Assembly (NCBI GenBank): GCA_003520455.1
Contig: DOUV01000016.1
Location: 1-6,946 of the forward strand
Length of the DNA stretch: 6,946 bases
Direction: 5' to 3'
From: Chloroflexota bacterium
Lineage (GTDB): Bacteria > Chloroflexota > Anaerolineae > Ardenticatenales > Ardenticatenaceae
Position numbers and translations under genes: made by a program. Numbering within the stretch: position 1 is the first letter of the stretch; each line of letters opens with the position of its first letter. The notes beneath the pieces were generated by a model. That model saw only the letters and a list, made by a program, of their open reading frames with translations, ran no database searches and had not been told where the DNA came from. Shown here one piece after another: positions 1 to 5,808 of the stretch.

Positions 1-264
1 CGAGCCGGTCGCGGCGACGCAGCCATTGGGGGCGACGGCGACCCAACTGCGGAGGCTGCCATCGGCTAGCCGCCGGCGCAGCGCTCGCTCGATGGCGTCG
101 GTCGCGTCGTCGAGCCTGGGATGATCCCCATAGCCCATCGCCTCGTGCATCAGGCGGCGCAGGGCGACGAGGTCGGGAACGTCGTCGAGGGTGGCGGGGC
201 GAATCGTGTAGCCGTTCGTGGGCATGCCTTGCGCGGATTTCACGAACGAATGTGGCTCGGTCAT
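1..264 (-). CDS. GNAT-family N-acetyltransferase, N-terminal part (cut by window edge)
   Basis: The 88 visible codons read from ATG at 264 to the left edge with no stop. After a short polar leader comes YTIRPATLDDVPDLVALRRL, the usual beta1-alpha1 opening of GNAT acetyltransferases (an I-R-P-A-x-x-x-D-x-P segment followed by an amphipathic helix). A second predicted helix follows, rich in Arg and Leu, and then SWVAVAPNGCVAATGS, which fits strands beta2-beta3. The acetyl-CoA-binding loop lies beyond the edge, so the substrate cannot be guessed. The start codon overlaps the stop of the upstream protease gene as ATGA, which suggests one mRNA and translational coupling. A second in-frame ATG at 225 sits closer to the domain and could be the true start. 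The family call is fairly secure because the opening motif is typical; the specific function is unknown. Confidence 0.8.
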   Translation of the reverse strand, partial: MTEPHSFVKSAQGMPTNGYTIRPATLDDVPDLVALRRLMHEAMGYGDHPRLDDATDAIERALRRRLADGSLRSWVAVAPNGCVAATGS

Positions 265-1364
265 TCCCAACTCGTACCGTTCGCGGCACGCCTGGCCGGA
301 TGAAGGGGTGCCTGGGAACGGCGAATGCCGCCCAGGATCAACGACACCGGATGCGCTGGCGGTTCCGGCTGGTTCACCCCCGCCTTTGCAAGCAGATCAG
401 CAGCCGCATCGATGGGCACAATCAGGGTGGCCCGGTCGAGGTTGGGATAGCCGAGCGCTTTCATGTTCTCGTGGCCGAGCACGCCGCCGACGATGACGCC
501 GATGAGCTCGCCGTGCTCGTTCACCGCCGGACCGCCGCTTGAGCCATAGGTTGCGCCGGCATTTGTGACGATCAGGGCCACACGATTGTGGAAGGTGTGG
601 GCCTGTGCCAGGTAACGGCCTTTGTCAGAGGCGAGCCAGCCCTCCTTGCCGGGGTAGCTCAGGGTGTAGAGTGGGTCGCCCGGCTCCAACTTGTCCGGGG
701 CAGCCAGCGGGACGGCTGCGAATCCGGGGAAATCGGGCTCTCGGACGCGCAACACCGCCAGGTCGATGCTCGGATCGGTGGCGATGACATCGGCGGTGAA
801 GTGCCAGTCCCCGAAGGGCCCGACGGCAATCCGGTCCGCCTCCTGGCCGTTCAACGCGTCGCCGATGACATGATAGGCGGTGATGAAGGTGCGCCCGTCG
901 CGGCCCACAACGACGCCGCTCCCCCAGAAGTTGGGTTCCTCAATAGGGTGGCGAATCTCGATTGTGGCGTCGTGCGCGCGCTGCCAGAGGGGGGCGGGCA
1001 GTTCCTGAGGCAGCGGAGGAACAGGGTGTTCCGGGCGGGTGGGAAAATCACTGCCAGACGGTGGCGGTGGGGCCGGAGTGGGTGTCGCCGGCGTGAGGGT
1101 CGGCCCGCTGCAACTCGGGAGGCCCAACTGCTGGCCGACGCGAATGAGGTCGGGATTGGTGATCTGCGGGTTGGCCTGCAGGATGGCCTGCACCGACGTT
1201 CCGTGACGAGCGGCGATCTGCCACAGCGTATCGCCGCGCTGGACAGTGTAGGTGCAGGGCGTGGCAGTGAGAGGCGCCGGGAGGACCAGCAATCCGACGA
1301 GGAGCAGGGCGAATCCAAGCCGGTGCCAGCGGAAGGCCACCATGCGTCGTACGACTCTCTGCAT
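261..1364 (-). CDS. Secreted LysM-domain trypsin-like serine protease
   Basis: This is a 367-residue exported protein. Residues 1-34 form a signal peptide: several Arg, then the hydrophobic run GFALLLVGLLVLPAPLTA. No convincing lipobox precedes the Cys at 37. Residues 37-83 are one LysM module (YTVQRGDTLWQIAARHGTS, ending in IRVGQQLGLP), a peptidoglycan or glycan binder. Residues 88-123 are a Pro/Thr linker. Residues about 125-330 are a trypsin-like (HtrA/DegP-type) peptidase with a complete triad: His165 in ITAYHVIG, Asp201 in DPSIDLAVLRV, Ser276 in YGSSGGP. There is no PDZ domain after it. The likely role is cell-wall-anchored or extracytoplasmic proteolysis; the substrate is unknown. The frame is open to an ATG at 1406, but a GGAGG eight bases before the ATG at 1364 and the position of the signal peptide favour 1364. 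It lies 48 bp after purB on the same strand and overlaps the GNAT start. Confidence 0.88.
   Translation of the reverse strand: MQRVVRRMVAFRWHRLGFALLLVGLLVLPAPLTATPCTYTVQRGDTLWQIAARHGTSVQAILQANPQITNPDLIRVGQQLGLPSCSGPTLTPATPTPAPPPPSGSDFPTRPEHPVPPLPQELPAPLWQRAHDATIEIRHPIEEPNFWGSGVVVGRDGRTFITAYHVIGDALNGQEADRIAVGPFGDWHFTADVIATDPSIDLAVLRVREPDFPGFAAVPLAAPDKLEPGDPLYTLSYPGKEGWLASDKGRYLAQAHTFHNRVALIVTNAGATYGSSGGPAVNEHGELIGVIVGGVLGHENMKALGYPNLDRATLIVPIDAAADLLAKAGVNQPEPPAHPVSLILGGIRRSQAPLHPARRAANGTSWE
311..336 (-). repeat. Inverted repeat inside the 3' end of the protease gene
   Basis: CCTGGG (311-316) pairs with CCCAGG (331-336). Inside that, CGGC (319-322) pairs with GCCG (327-330) around a four-base loop, with a two-base bulge at 317-318. 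It lies about 50 nt upstream of the GNAT start on the mRNA. No U-run follows in the minus direction, so it is not an intrinsic terminator. It may slow ribosomes, protect RNA ends, or be chance in coding sequence. Confidence 0.5.
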
Positions 1365-1372
1365 AATCGATC

Positions 1373-1377
1373 CCTCC
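1373..1377 (-). promoter_or_regulatory. Ribosome binding site deciding the protease start
   Basis: A perfect GGAGG on the minus strand lies eight bases upstream of the ATG at 1364. It lies inside the longer open frame that begins at 1406, so it argues against the longer start. Confidence 0.8.
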
Positions 1378-1412
1378 ATTTCCCCCTGCTCCTCGCTAAC
1401 GCCCACGCGTGG

Positions 1413-2813
1413 TCAGGTGGCGAGTGCAGTGCGAATCTCGCCGGCCAGCGCTCGGGCGCGTTGAGGCGCGTCGCCGGCGTAGCCGCTGGCGTCGAGCAGC
1501 GCACGAATGCGGGCTTCAGGGAGAACCCGGAGCACCTCCGAATCGTGGGCGAGCGTCTCGGCCAGCGGATTCGGTTGCCCGGCACCCGCGGCCGCCCAGG
1601 CCGCCAGGCTATGGCGGCGGATGATCTCGTGCATCTCCTGCCGGTCGGCGCCCGCTTTGACGGCCTCCATCAGCAGTCGCTCGGTCGCGGCGAAGACCCC
1701 GTAGGTGGCGAGGGTTCTCGCCACTGCCGCCGCATCGATCTGCAGGTTTTGAACCAGGCGTTGCCCGACCGTCAGGATTTCATCCACCGCCAGAAAGACC
1801 TCCGGGAGAATGACCCGGCGGTTAGCGCTGTCGTCCAGTGTACGCTCGAGCAGGCTGTGAGCGGCATTGTGCCAGGCCACTGCGGGGAGGGAGGCGACGT
1901 AGCGGGCCAGGCTATCGATCTTCTCGGCATTGATCGGGTTGCGCTTGAAAGGCATCGCCGACGAGCCGACCTGGTGTTGGCCGAACGGCTCCGACCACTC
2001 GCCGATGGGCGGGCTCTGGAGCAGCCGCAGATCGAAGGCGAATTTGTAGAGCGTGGCCGCGACGCCGGAAAGAGCGTTCACGACACGCCAGTCGAGCTTG
2101 CGCGGGTACGTCTGGGTTGCCACCGGGAAGGCTTCCAGGCCGATTTTTTGCATCACGCGGGCCTCGAGTTCGGCCGGCGTCACGCCCGTCCCCTCGAGTA
2201 GTTGCGCATAGCTGGCGCTGGTGCCGACGGCCCCCTTGAAGCCCTTGCCGCGGATGCTCGTGCGGACGGCTTGGAGCTCGGCGAAATCGTCGAGCAGGTC
2301 TTGAGCGTACTGCGCCAGGCGATACCCGACCGTGGTGGGCTCGGCCGGTTGGATGTGGGTGAAGGCCATCGTGGGGGTGGCGGCCCAGCGCTCGATCTGC
2401 AGCGCAAAGGTGTCGAGGAGCCGGGCGGTGGCGGCGATCATCAGATCGAGGGCCTCGCGCAGGCGCAGGGCGTCGGCGTTGTCCTCGATGTCCATGCTGG
2501 TTGCCCCCAGGTGGATGATACGCCCACCGAGCGGTGCCTGCTCGGCGAAGGTCCGGACCTCGGCCATCAAGTCGTGGTGGATCTCGGCCTCGATCTGGTG
2601 AGCGCGCTCCACGTCCACCTCGTCCTGATGCGCGCGGAGATCGGCCACCTGCTCGGCGCTGACCAGCCCGGCCTCCTGCTGGGCCTCGGCCAGCGCCAGC
2701 CAGAGGCGCCGCCAGAGCCGGCGCTTGTGCTGCTCGCTCCAGATGTGGCGCATAGCCTCGCTTCCATAGCGCCACGTGAAGGGGGAAAGGAACGTATCGT
2801 AGCTGTAGCTCAT
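1413..2813 (-). CDS. purB: Adenylosuccinate lyase
   Basis: This 466-residue enzyme of the fumarase/aspartase superfamily acts twice in purine synthesis, releasing fumarate from SAICAR to give AICAR and from adenylosuccinate to give AMP. It is cytosolic and a homotetramer in known members. The fumarate-lyase signature GSSAMPFKRNP is at 283-293 and carries the catalytic-loop Ser (284/285). THIQPAEPTT at 152-161 carries the conserved active-site His153. HLGATSMDIEDNAD at 101-114 is the substrate-binding segment. The length is normal and all three conserved regions are intact. The N-terminus SYDTFLSPFTWRYGS fits ADSL better than argininosuccinate lyase or fumarase. The start at 2813 has only a weak upstream G-rich site (GGAG/GAGGG). 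It is the first gene of the leftward unit, with a likely promoter near 2934-2962. Confidence 0.95.
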   Translation of the reverse strand: MSYSYDTFLSPFTWRYGSEAMRHIWSEQHKRRLWRRLWLALAEAQQEAGLVSAEQVADLRAHQDEVDVERAHQIEAEIHHDLMAEVRTFAEQAPLGGRIIHLGATSMDIEDNADALRLREALDLMIAATARLLDTFALQIERWAATPTMAFTHIQPAEPTTVGYRLAQYAQDLLDDFAELQAVRTSIRGKGFKGAVGTSASYAQLLEGTGVTPAELEARVMQKIGLEAFPVATQTYPRKLDWRVVNALSGVAATLYKFAFDLRLLQSPPIGEWSEPFGQHQVGSSAMPFKRNPINAEKIDSLARYVASLPAVAWHNAAHSLLERTLDDSANRRVILPEVFLAVDEILTVGQRLVQNLQIDAAAVARTLATYGVFAATERLLMEAVKAGADRQEMHEIIRRHSLAAWAAAGAGQPNPLAETLAHDSEVLRVLPEARIRALLDASGYAGDAPQRARALAGEIRTALAT

Positions 2814-2817
2814 GGGC

Positions 2818-2898
2818 CTATCGCCCTCTCCGGCGTGTGGAGATTGATGGAACGGGTATCGAACTCAATCCGGGAATCAGACGCGCAGCGTCCGACAT
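2818..2898 (-). other. Possible upstream ORF in the purB leader
   Basis: An ATG at 2898 opens 26 codons that stop at TAG only four bases before the purB ATG. A GGAGG lies ten bases upstream. A second, overlapping frame from the ATG at 2908 (32 codons) ends in a TGA that overlaps the purB start as ATGA, but the same GGAGG abuts that ATG directly, which is poor spacing. Neither peptide resembles anything I know. Both could be chance; if one is translated it would couple translation into purB. Confidence 0.2.
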
Positions 2899-2933
2899 TC
2901 CAGGCCATCCTCCGTCTGTCTTCTCAGGGTGCG

Positions 2934-2962
2934 ATTGTAGCGAAGGGGCGGGTCGCGGGCAA
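2934..2962 (-). promoter_or_regulatory. Predicted sigma70-type promoter of purB
   Basis: On the minus strand, TTGCCC (2962-2957) and TACAAT (2939-2934) are separated by 17 bp, matching 4 of 6 and 5 of 6 consensus bases. The start site would be near 2927, giving a purB leader of about 114 nt. It points away from the lysine promoter, so the two units are divergent. Confidence 0.6.
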
Positions 2963-2967
2963 AGTGG

Positions 2968-3072
2968 CGAGGTGGGACCGCCGGTGGTGCGGGTGCGACC
3001 CGACGTCTTCGGCGAGAACCCGAAGGGGGTCCTCGCGTGCCGAGGTGGGACCGCCGGTGGCGCGGGTGCGAC
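2968..3072. repeat. 32-bp direct repeat, 73-bp period, between divergent promoters
   Basis: The 32-bp copies at 2968-2999 and 3041-3072 differ at a single base (T or C at repeat position 21). A further degraded match starting CGAAGGGG precedes each copy (2941 and 3021), so the array looks like one full 73-bp unit plus a partial one. The intervening part holds a perfect 6-bp stem, CTTCGG (3007-3012) with CCGAAG (3020-3025). The array abuts the purB -35 and ends about 40 bp before the lysine -35. It could be a dispersed intergenic repeat family or tandem binding sites; the sequence alone does not decide. Confidence 0.75.
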
Positions 3073-3111
3073 GGACAGGGTGCCCGAATGGGTAGTTTCT
3101 CGCCGCAGGAC

Positions 3112-3140
3112 TTGACAGCATCGCCAAGCGGCGGTATAGT
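3112..3140 (+). promoter_or_regulatory. Near-consensus sigma70-type promoter of the lysine operon
   Basis: A perfect TTGACA (3112-3117) is separated by exactly 17 bp from TATAGT (3135-3140), which matches 5 of 6 of TATAAT. Transcription should start near 3147. Such a strong basal promoter fits control by premature termination downstream. Confidence 0.85.
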
Positions 3141-3175
3141 CCCCGCGATCCTTCGAAATTCGCAGGGAGTTCTTG

Positions 3176-3235
3176 GTGGCAGCATTCGCGCCGAAAACCG
3201 CGCAGGAGAAAAAACCGGACCTTTGGTCTGGCTGA
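3176..3235 (+). CDS. Putative lysine-operon leader peptide
   Basis: A 19-codon ORF starts at GTG with an AGGGAG ribosome binding site at 3164-3169, six bases upstream. It reads MAAFAPKTAQEKKPDLWSG (GTG read as fMet) and stops at TGA 3233-3235. It has three AAA Lys codons in nineteen, two of them adjacent (3209-3214), and no Arg. It lies about 30 nt after the predicted transcription start and 38 nt before the terminator. Its probable job is as a sensor: ribosome speed over the Lys codons sets the downstream RNA fold. The peptide itself need not be functional. An in-frame TTG at 3173 is an alternative start with worse spacing. It is too short for routine gene callers. Confidence 0.7.
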   Translation: MAAFAPKTAQEKKPDLWSG

Positions 3236-3273
3236 TCCTACTTGGGCGTGACTCACCACGAGGAACGCGACAC

Positions 3274-3309
3274 AACCGGCGGCCAGACGCAATCTGGCGC
3301 CGGTTTTTT
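3274..3309 (+). terminator. Intrinsic terminator in the lysine leader (attenuator)
   Basis: The left arm 3274-3287 pairs with 3293-3305 over 13 bp with one bulged G (3281). A five-base loop CGCAA (3288-3292) caps it, and six T follow at 3304-3309. It sits 186 bp before lysW and on the same strand, so it would stop lysine-operon transcripts unless its left arm is sequestered by 3226-3232. Confidence 0.9.
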
Positions 3310-3495
3310 GTTGTGCAGAAGGAGCAGTCAACGCGTAGCGGTCAACGGAAGGGACGACGGATTCACGGGGGCGGCTGCCGCCGGCTGTCGTTCCATCCGT
3401 TCTTCGGTTGTCCGCTGTGCGCGGGGCACATCCGTTGGCCGGCGCGCGCGCGTTAATTTTCTACGAAATTCGCAACAAATACAGGAGGAATTGGC
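3310..3495 (+). promoter_or_regulatory. Structured, gene-free leader between attenuator and lysW
   Basis: I see no convincing gene here. A long stem joins AACGGA (3344-3349) to TCCGTT (3396-3401) and continues through GG/CC (3351-3352 with 3393-3394), one G-U pair and ACGAC/GTCGT (3354-3358 with 3387-3391), with one A-A mismatch. A smaller GGCGG/CCGCC hairpin (3370-3382) lies inside it. A second hairpin, TGTGC/GCACA, is at 3416-3430. None is followed by a U-run, so they are not terminators. They may protect the mRNA or control lysW translation. The strong AGGAGG ribosome binding site of lysW starts at 3483. Confidence 0.55.
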
Positions 3496-3666
3496 ATGCA
3501 GACGGCATCTTGTCCCGAGTGTGAGGCCGAGATCAGCTTCCCGGACGATGTCATGCTCAACGAAATCACCCAGTGCCCGGACTGCGGTGCCGAGCTGGAG
3601 GTCGTGAATCTCGATCCGTTGGAGGTCGAACTGGCACCAGAAGTCGAAGAGGATTGGGGCGAGTAG
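3496..3666 (+). CDS. lysW: LysW amino-group carrier protein
   Basis: This small acidic 56-residue protein carries the amino group of alpha-aminoadipate (and of glutamate in some organisms) during lysine synthesis, shielding it and presenting intermediates to LysX, LysZ, LysY and LysJ. Cys6/Cys9 (CPEC) and Cys27/Cys30 (CPDC) form the zinc-binding knuckles. The middle is rich in Asp and Glu, giving the charged surface its partner enzymes grip. The C-terminus EDWGE is the family hallmark, and the last Glu is the attachment residue. The length is typical. The start is fixed by an AGGAGG site seven bases upstream of the ATG. It is the first structural gene after the attenuator and lies 9 bp before lysX. 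Identification is very secure. Confidence 0.97.
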   Translation: MQTASCPECEAEISFPDDVMLNEITQCPDCGAELEVVNLDPLEVELAPEVEEDWGE

Positions 3667-3675
3667 GAGGAAGGC

Positions 3676-4545
3676 ATGCACATCGGTATACTCCTTGGGC
3701 GCGTCCGCGTGGAAGAGAAGCTTCTGATCCAGGAGATCGAGGGGCGTAGCCTGAGCTACGAAGTCATCAACGACAATGAAGTTCAGTTCGACCTGGAGCG
3801 GGCCGGCGCCTGGCAGCGCTTCGACGTGATCCTGGAGCGCTGTGTCAGCCACTCGCGCGCGATGGCCGCCCTGGCCTGCTTCGATGCATACGGCATTCCG
3901 ACGGTCAACACGCGCCAGGTGGGTGAGATTTGCGGTGATAAGCTCCTGACGACGTTGGTGCTGGCGCGAGCCGGAGTGCCCCAGCCGCGCACTCGCACGG
4001 CGTTTACCCATGAAGCGGCAGTCGCCGCCATCGAGGAGTTGGGCTATCCCGTGGTGCTCAAGCCGGCGACGGGCTCGTGGGGGCGCTTGCTGGCGCGCGT
4101 GAACGACCGGGATGCGGCCGAGGCGATTCTGGAGCACAAGGAGACCCTCGGCGGTGTGCAGCACGCGATCTACTACATCCAGGAGTACGTCAACAAGCCG
4201 GGCCGTGACATTCGGGCCTTCGTCGTGGGCGACGAGACGATCTGCGCGATCGAGCGCCGCTCAGCGCACTGGATCACCAACACGGCGCGCGGTGGGCAGG
4301 CAGGCAATTTCCCGGTCACACCCGAGCTGAACGATCTCTGTGTGCGCGCGTCCCGCGCCATCGGTGGCGGTGTGGTCGCCGTTGATGTTTTTGAGAGCGA
4401 CCGTGGACTCCTGGTGAATGAGGTCAACTACACGATGGAGTTTCGCAACTCCATCGCGCCGACCGGGGTCAATATTCCCGGCCGGATTGTCGACTACGTC
4501 GTCCAGGTTGCCCGGGCGCAGCAAAGGACTGCCCTGGCCGCGTAG
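3676..4545 (+). CDS. lysX: LysW-alpha-aminoadipate ligase (ATP-grasp)
   Basis: This 289-residue ATP-grasp ligase joins the amino group of alpha-aminoadipate to the C-terminal Glu of LysW with ATP hydrolysis. The N-terminal domain ends near GDK (87-89). ATP-grasp features follow: [17 protein letters not shown] (127-142) with Lys129 and the GSWGR loop, IQEYV (168-172) as the adenine-side strand, [10 protein letters not shown] (177-186), NTARGGQA (202-209), and the metal ligands Asp237, Glu249 and Asn251 in [12 protein letters not shown]. All core residues are present and the length fits LysX rather than the longer RimK. A GGAGG site precedes the ATG. LysX, ArgX and dual-function enzymes are close relatives, so glutamate use as well cannot be excluded. 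The lysine leader argues for aminoadipate as main substrate. Confidence 0.93.
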   Translation: MHIGILLGRVRVEEKLLIQEIEGRSLSYEVINDNEVQFDLERAGAWQRFDVILERCVSHSRAMAALACFDAYGIPTVNTRQVGEICGDKLLTTLVLARAGVPQPRTRTAFTHEAAVAAIEELGYPVVLKPATGSWGRLLARVNDRDAAEAILEHKETLGGVQHAIYYIQEYVNKPGRDIRAFVVGDETICAIERRSAHWITNTARGGQAGNFPVTPELNDLCVRASRAIGGGVVAVDVFESDRGLLVNEVNYTMEFRNSIAPTGVNIPGRIVDYVVQVARAQQRTALAA

Positions 4546-4580
4546 GATTCCGGCGCGTGATTCGAGATCTTGGATGTGAG

Positions 4581-4613
4581 CGGATTGCGGGTGCCCGGCC
4601 AGTGGCGCATCCG
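4581..4613 (+). other. Hairpin in the lysX-aminotransferase spacer
   Basis: CGGAT (4581-4585) pairs with ATCCG (4609-4613) and GCG (4587-4589) with CGC (4606-4608), with one bulged T and a 16-base loop. No U-run follows. It lies in the 94-bp gap after lysX and could be an RNA processing or stability element; it is weak as evidence of anything specific. Confidence 0.3.
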
Positions 4614-4639
4614 GGACAATCCACCGTTCAGGATCGACA

Positions 4640-5746
4640 ATGAGAGGTTGTATGAGCATCTTCGAGCAGACAATCAATTTTACCCGCGGTGTCCCTGCGG
4701 ATGAGAGCTTCCCGCTCGAGGAGGTCGCCGAGTGCGCGGCGGCTGTGATCGGGGGCCCCCTCGGGACGCAGGTGATGCAATACGGCAAGAGCTTCGGCTT
4801 CGCCCCGCTGCGCGAGTGGTTGGCCGCGCGCCACAACGTGGCGATCGAGCAGGTAATGCTGGCCAATGGCTCACTCCAATTTGTGGATTTCATGGGCCTG
4901 GCGCTGCTGGAACGCGGCGACACCGTCTTCGTCGAGTCACCGACCTACGACCGGGTGCTGACCCTGCTGCGGCGTCACGGCGCTCGCATCGTCGGCATTC
5001 CGTTGGAGGCCGACGGCCCAGACCTCGAGGCCCTCGAAGTGGCGCTGCGCCACCAGGTGCCCAGGCTCTTCTACATCATCGCCGATTTCCAGAATCCCTC
5101 CGGCGCCACCGCCTCGCCCGCCAAGCGCCGCCGCCTGGCCGAGTTGGCCGAGCGGTACGGATTCTGGCTGGTCGAGGATGCTCCCTACCGGCCACTGCGC
5201 TACCGCGGCGAGCACTTGCCGAGTCTCTTTGACCTGGCACCGGCCCACACGCTCCAGATGTCCTCGTTCACCAAGCAGATCAGCCCAGGCGTTCGTGTCG
5301 GCTATTTGATCGGCGATGCGACGGCGCTGGCGCGGTTGGCCAGAGCCGCCGAGGATACCTATATCACGCCCAACCTGATCGGAGAGGCCACAGTCTACGA
5401 GTTCTGCCGTCGCGGCTGGCTCGATCCCCAACTCGACCGGCTGCGGACGCTCTACGGCCCGCGGTTGGAAGCGATCTGCGCGGCGCTGCGTGAGCGGCTC
5501 CCCGATGCCGAGTGGATCGAGCCCGATGGCGGCTTCTTCCTCTCGGTCACGGTTCCCGTGGGGACGACCAGCGAGGCCCTGCGCGCGCGGGCGGCGGCGC
5601 TCAAGCTCAACCTCAGCGATGGGCGCGGCTTCTTTCCCAACCCGGCGGAGGGGGAGCGCTTCCTGCGCCTGCCCTTCTGCGCGCTCACACCCGACGAGCT
5701 TCGCGAGGCTGTTCGCCGTCTTGCATTCGCAGTGAATCAGTCCTAA
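4640..5746 (+). CDS. lysN: PLP-dependent aminotransferase, LysN-like (2-aminoadipate transaminase)
   Basis: This 368-residue class I/II (fold type I) aminotransferase probably converts 2-oxoadipate to alpha-aminoadipate using glutamate, supplying the substrate for LysX. Visible landmarks are Tyr48 in QYGKSFG, Asn152 in QNPSG, Asp180 and Tyr183 in VEDAPY (cofactor ring contacts), Lys212 in SSFTKQISPGVRVGY (Schiff-base lysine), Arg219 (phosphate) and Arg343 in FLRLPF (substrate carboxylate). The set is complete. The family includes broad-specificity transaminases (LysN, Aro8, MocR-like domains), so the substrate rests on context. An ATG at 4652 with AGAGG four bases upstream is an alternative start; the ATG at 4640 has AGGA six bases upstream. 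It lies between lysX and lysY, which places precursor supply within the carrier-pathway operon. Confidence 0.85.
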   Translation: MRGCMSIFEQTINFTRGVPADESFPLEEVAECAAAVIGGPLGTQVMQYGKSFGFAPLREWLAARHNVAIEQVMLANGSLQFVDFMGLALLERGDTVFVESPTYDRVLTLLRRHGARIVGIPLEADGPDLEALEVALRHQVPRLFYIIADFQNPSGATASPAKRRRLAELAERYGFWLVEDAPYRPLRYRGEHLPSLFDLAPAHTLQMSSFTKQISPGVRVGYLIGDATALARLARAAEDTYITPNLIGEATVYEFCRRGWLDPQLDRLRTLYGPRLEAICAALRERLPDAEWIEPDGGFFLSVTVPVGTTSEALRARAAALKLNLSDGRGFFPNPAEGERFLRLPFCALTPDELREAVRRLAFAVNQS

Positions 5747-5808
5747 GTGAACGGATCGGCGTAGACTTGAATCCGAAACTCAGGAGTTACGACTCCCCCG
5801 AGGGAATC

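Larger units (their letters stand above)
3147..3309 (+). promoter_or_regulatory. Lysine-operon attenuator leader (leader ORF, antiterminator, terminator)
   Basis: Four RNA segments form competing pairs. Segment 1 (CCGGAC, 3215-3220) pairs with segment 2 (GTCTGG, 3226-3231; one G-U). Segment 2 extended by one base (GTCTGGC, 3226-3232) also pairs perfectly over 7 bp with segment 3 (GCCAGAC, 3282-3288), which is part of the left arm of the terminator. Segment 3 otherwise forms the terminator with 3293-3305. A ribosome held at the Lys codons 3209-3214 would cover segment 1 but leave segment 2 free, so 2:3 would form and transcription continue. A ribosome reaching the stop at 3233 would cover segment 2, so the terminator would form. 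The pairings are visible in the sequence; the regulatory logic is inferred from trp/his-type attenuators. From memory, leader-peptide attenuation has been reported for a lysine cluster in Thermus thermophilus. Confidence 0.75.

Noticed and set aside
1403..1412. Perfect palindrome CCACGCGTGG just after the purB stop
   Set aside because: Ten bases with no loop and no U-run; too short to call a terminator, and easily expected by chance in GC-rich DNA.
588..2201. Open frame of 537 codons on the plus strand
   Set aside because: It lies antisense to both the protease and purB, which have complete catalytic motifs. Its own translation is low-complexity Arg/Gly/Ala without any recognisable domain, as expected for a shadow frame in GC-rich DNA.
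2202..3095. Open frame of 297 codons on the plus strand
   Set aside because: It is antisense to the first half of purB and then runs through the intergenic repeat; it has no domain signal and is a continuation of the same shadow pattern.
3147..3309. Known riboswitch (L-box lysine riboswitch) or T-box in the lysine leader
   Set aside because: I do not see the conserved L-box core segments. GGTGGCAGCATTCGCG at 3175-3190 only loosely resembles the T-box sequence and lies far upstream of the terminator, inside the leader ORF. The leader-peptide model explains the layout better.
3147..3309. Stand-alone small RNA such as 6S RNA (promoter, about 160 nt, terminator)
   Set aside because: The ends do not pair into the long rod with a central bubble expected of 6S RNA, and a ribosome binding site with Lys-rich ORF is present. 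A short attenuated transcript accounts for the same boundaries.
3313..3456. Arg-rich short frame after the terminator, possibly a second leader peptide for arginine
   Set aside because: It would begin at GTG 3313 with no ribosome binding site, is long for a leader peptide, and no terminator or U-run follows it. The Arg codons follow from GC-rich hairpin sequence.
3328..4164. Open frame of 278 codons on the minus strand
   Set aside because: It is antisense to lysW and lysX, both secure, and its start region runs through the leader hairpins; no family resemblance.
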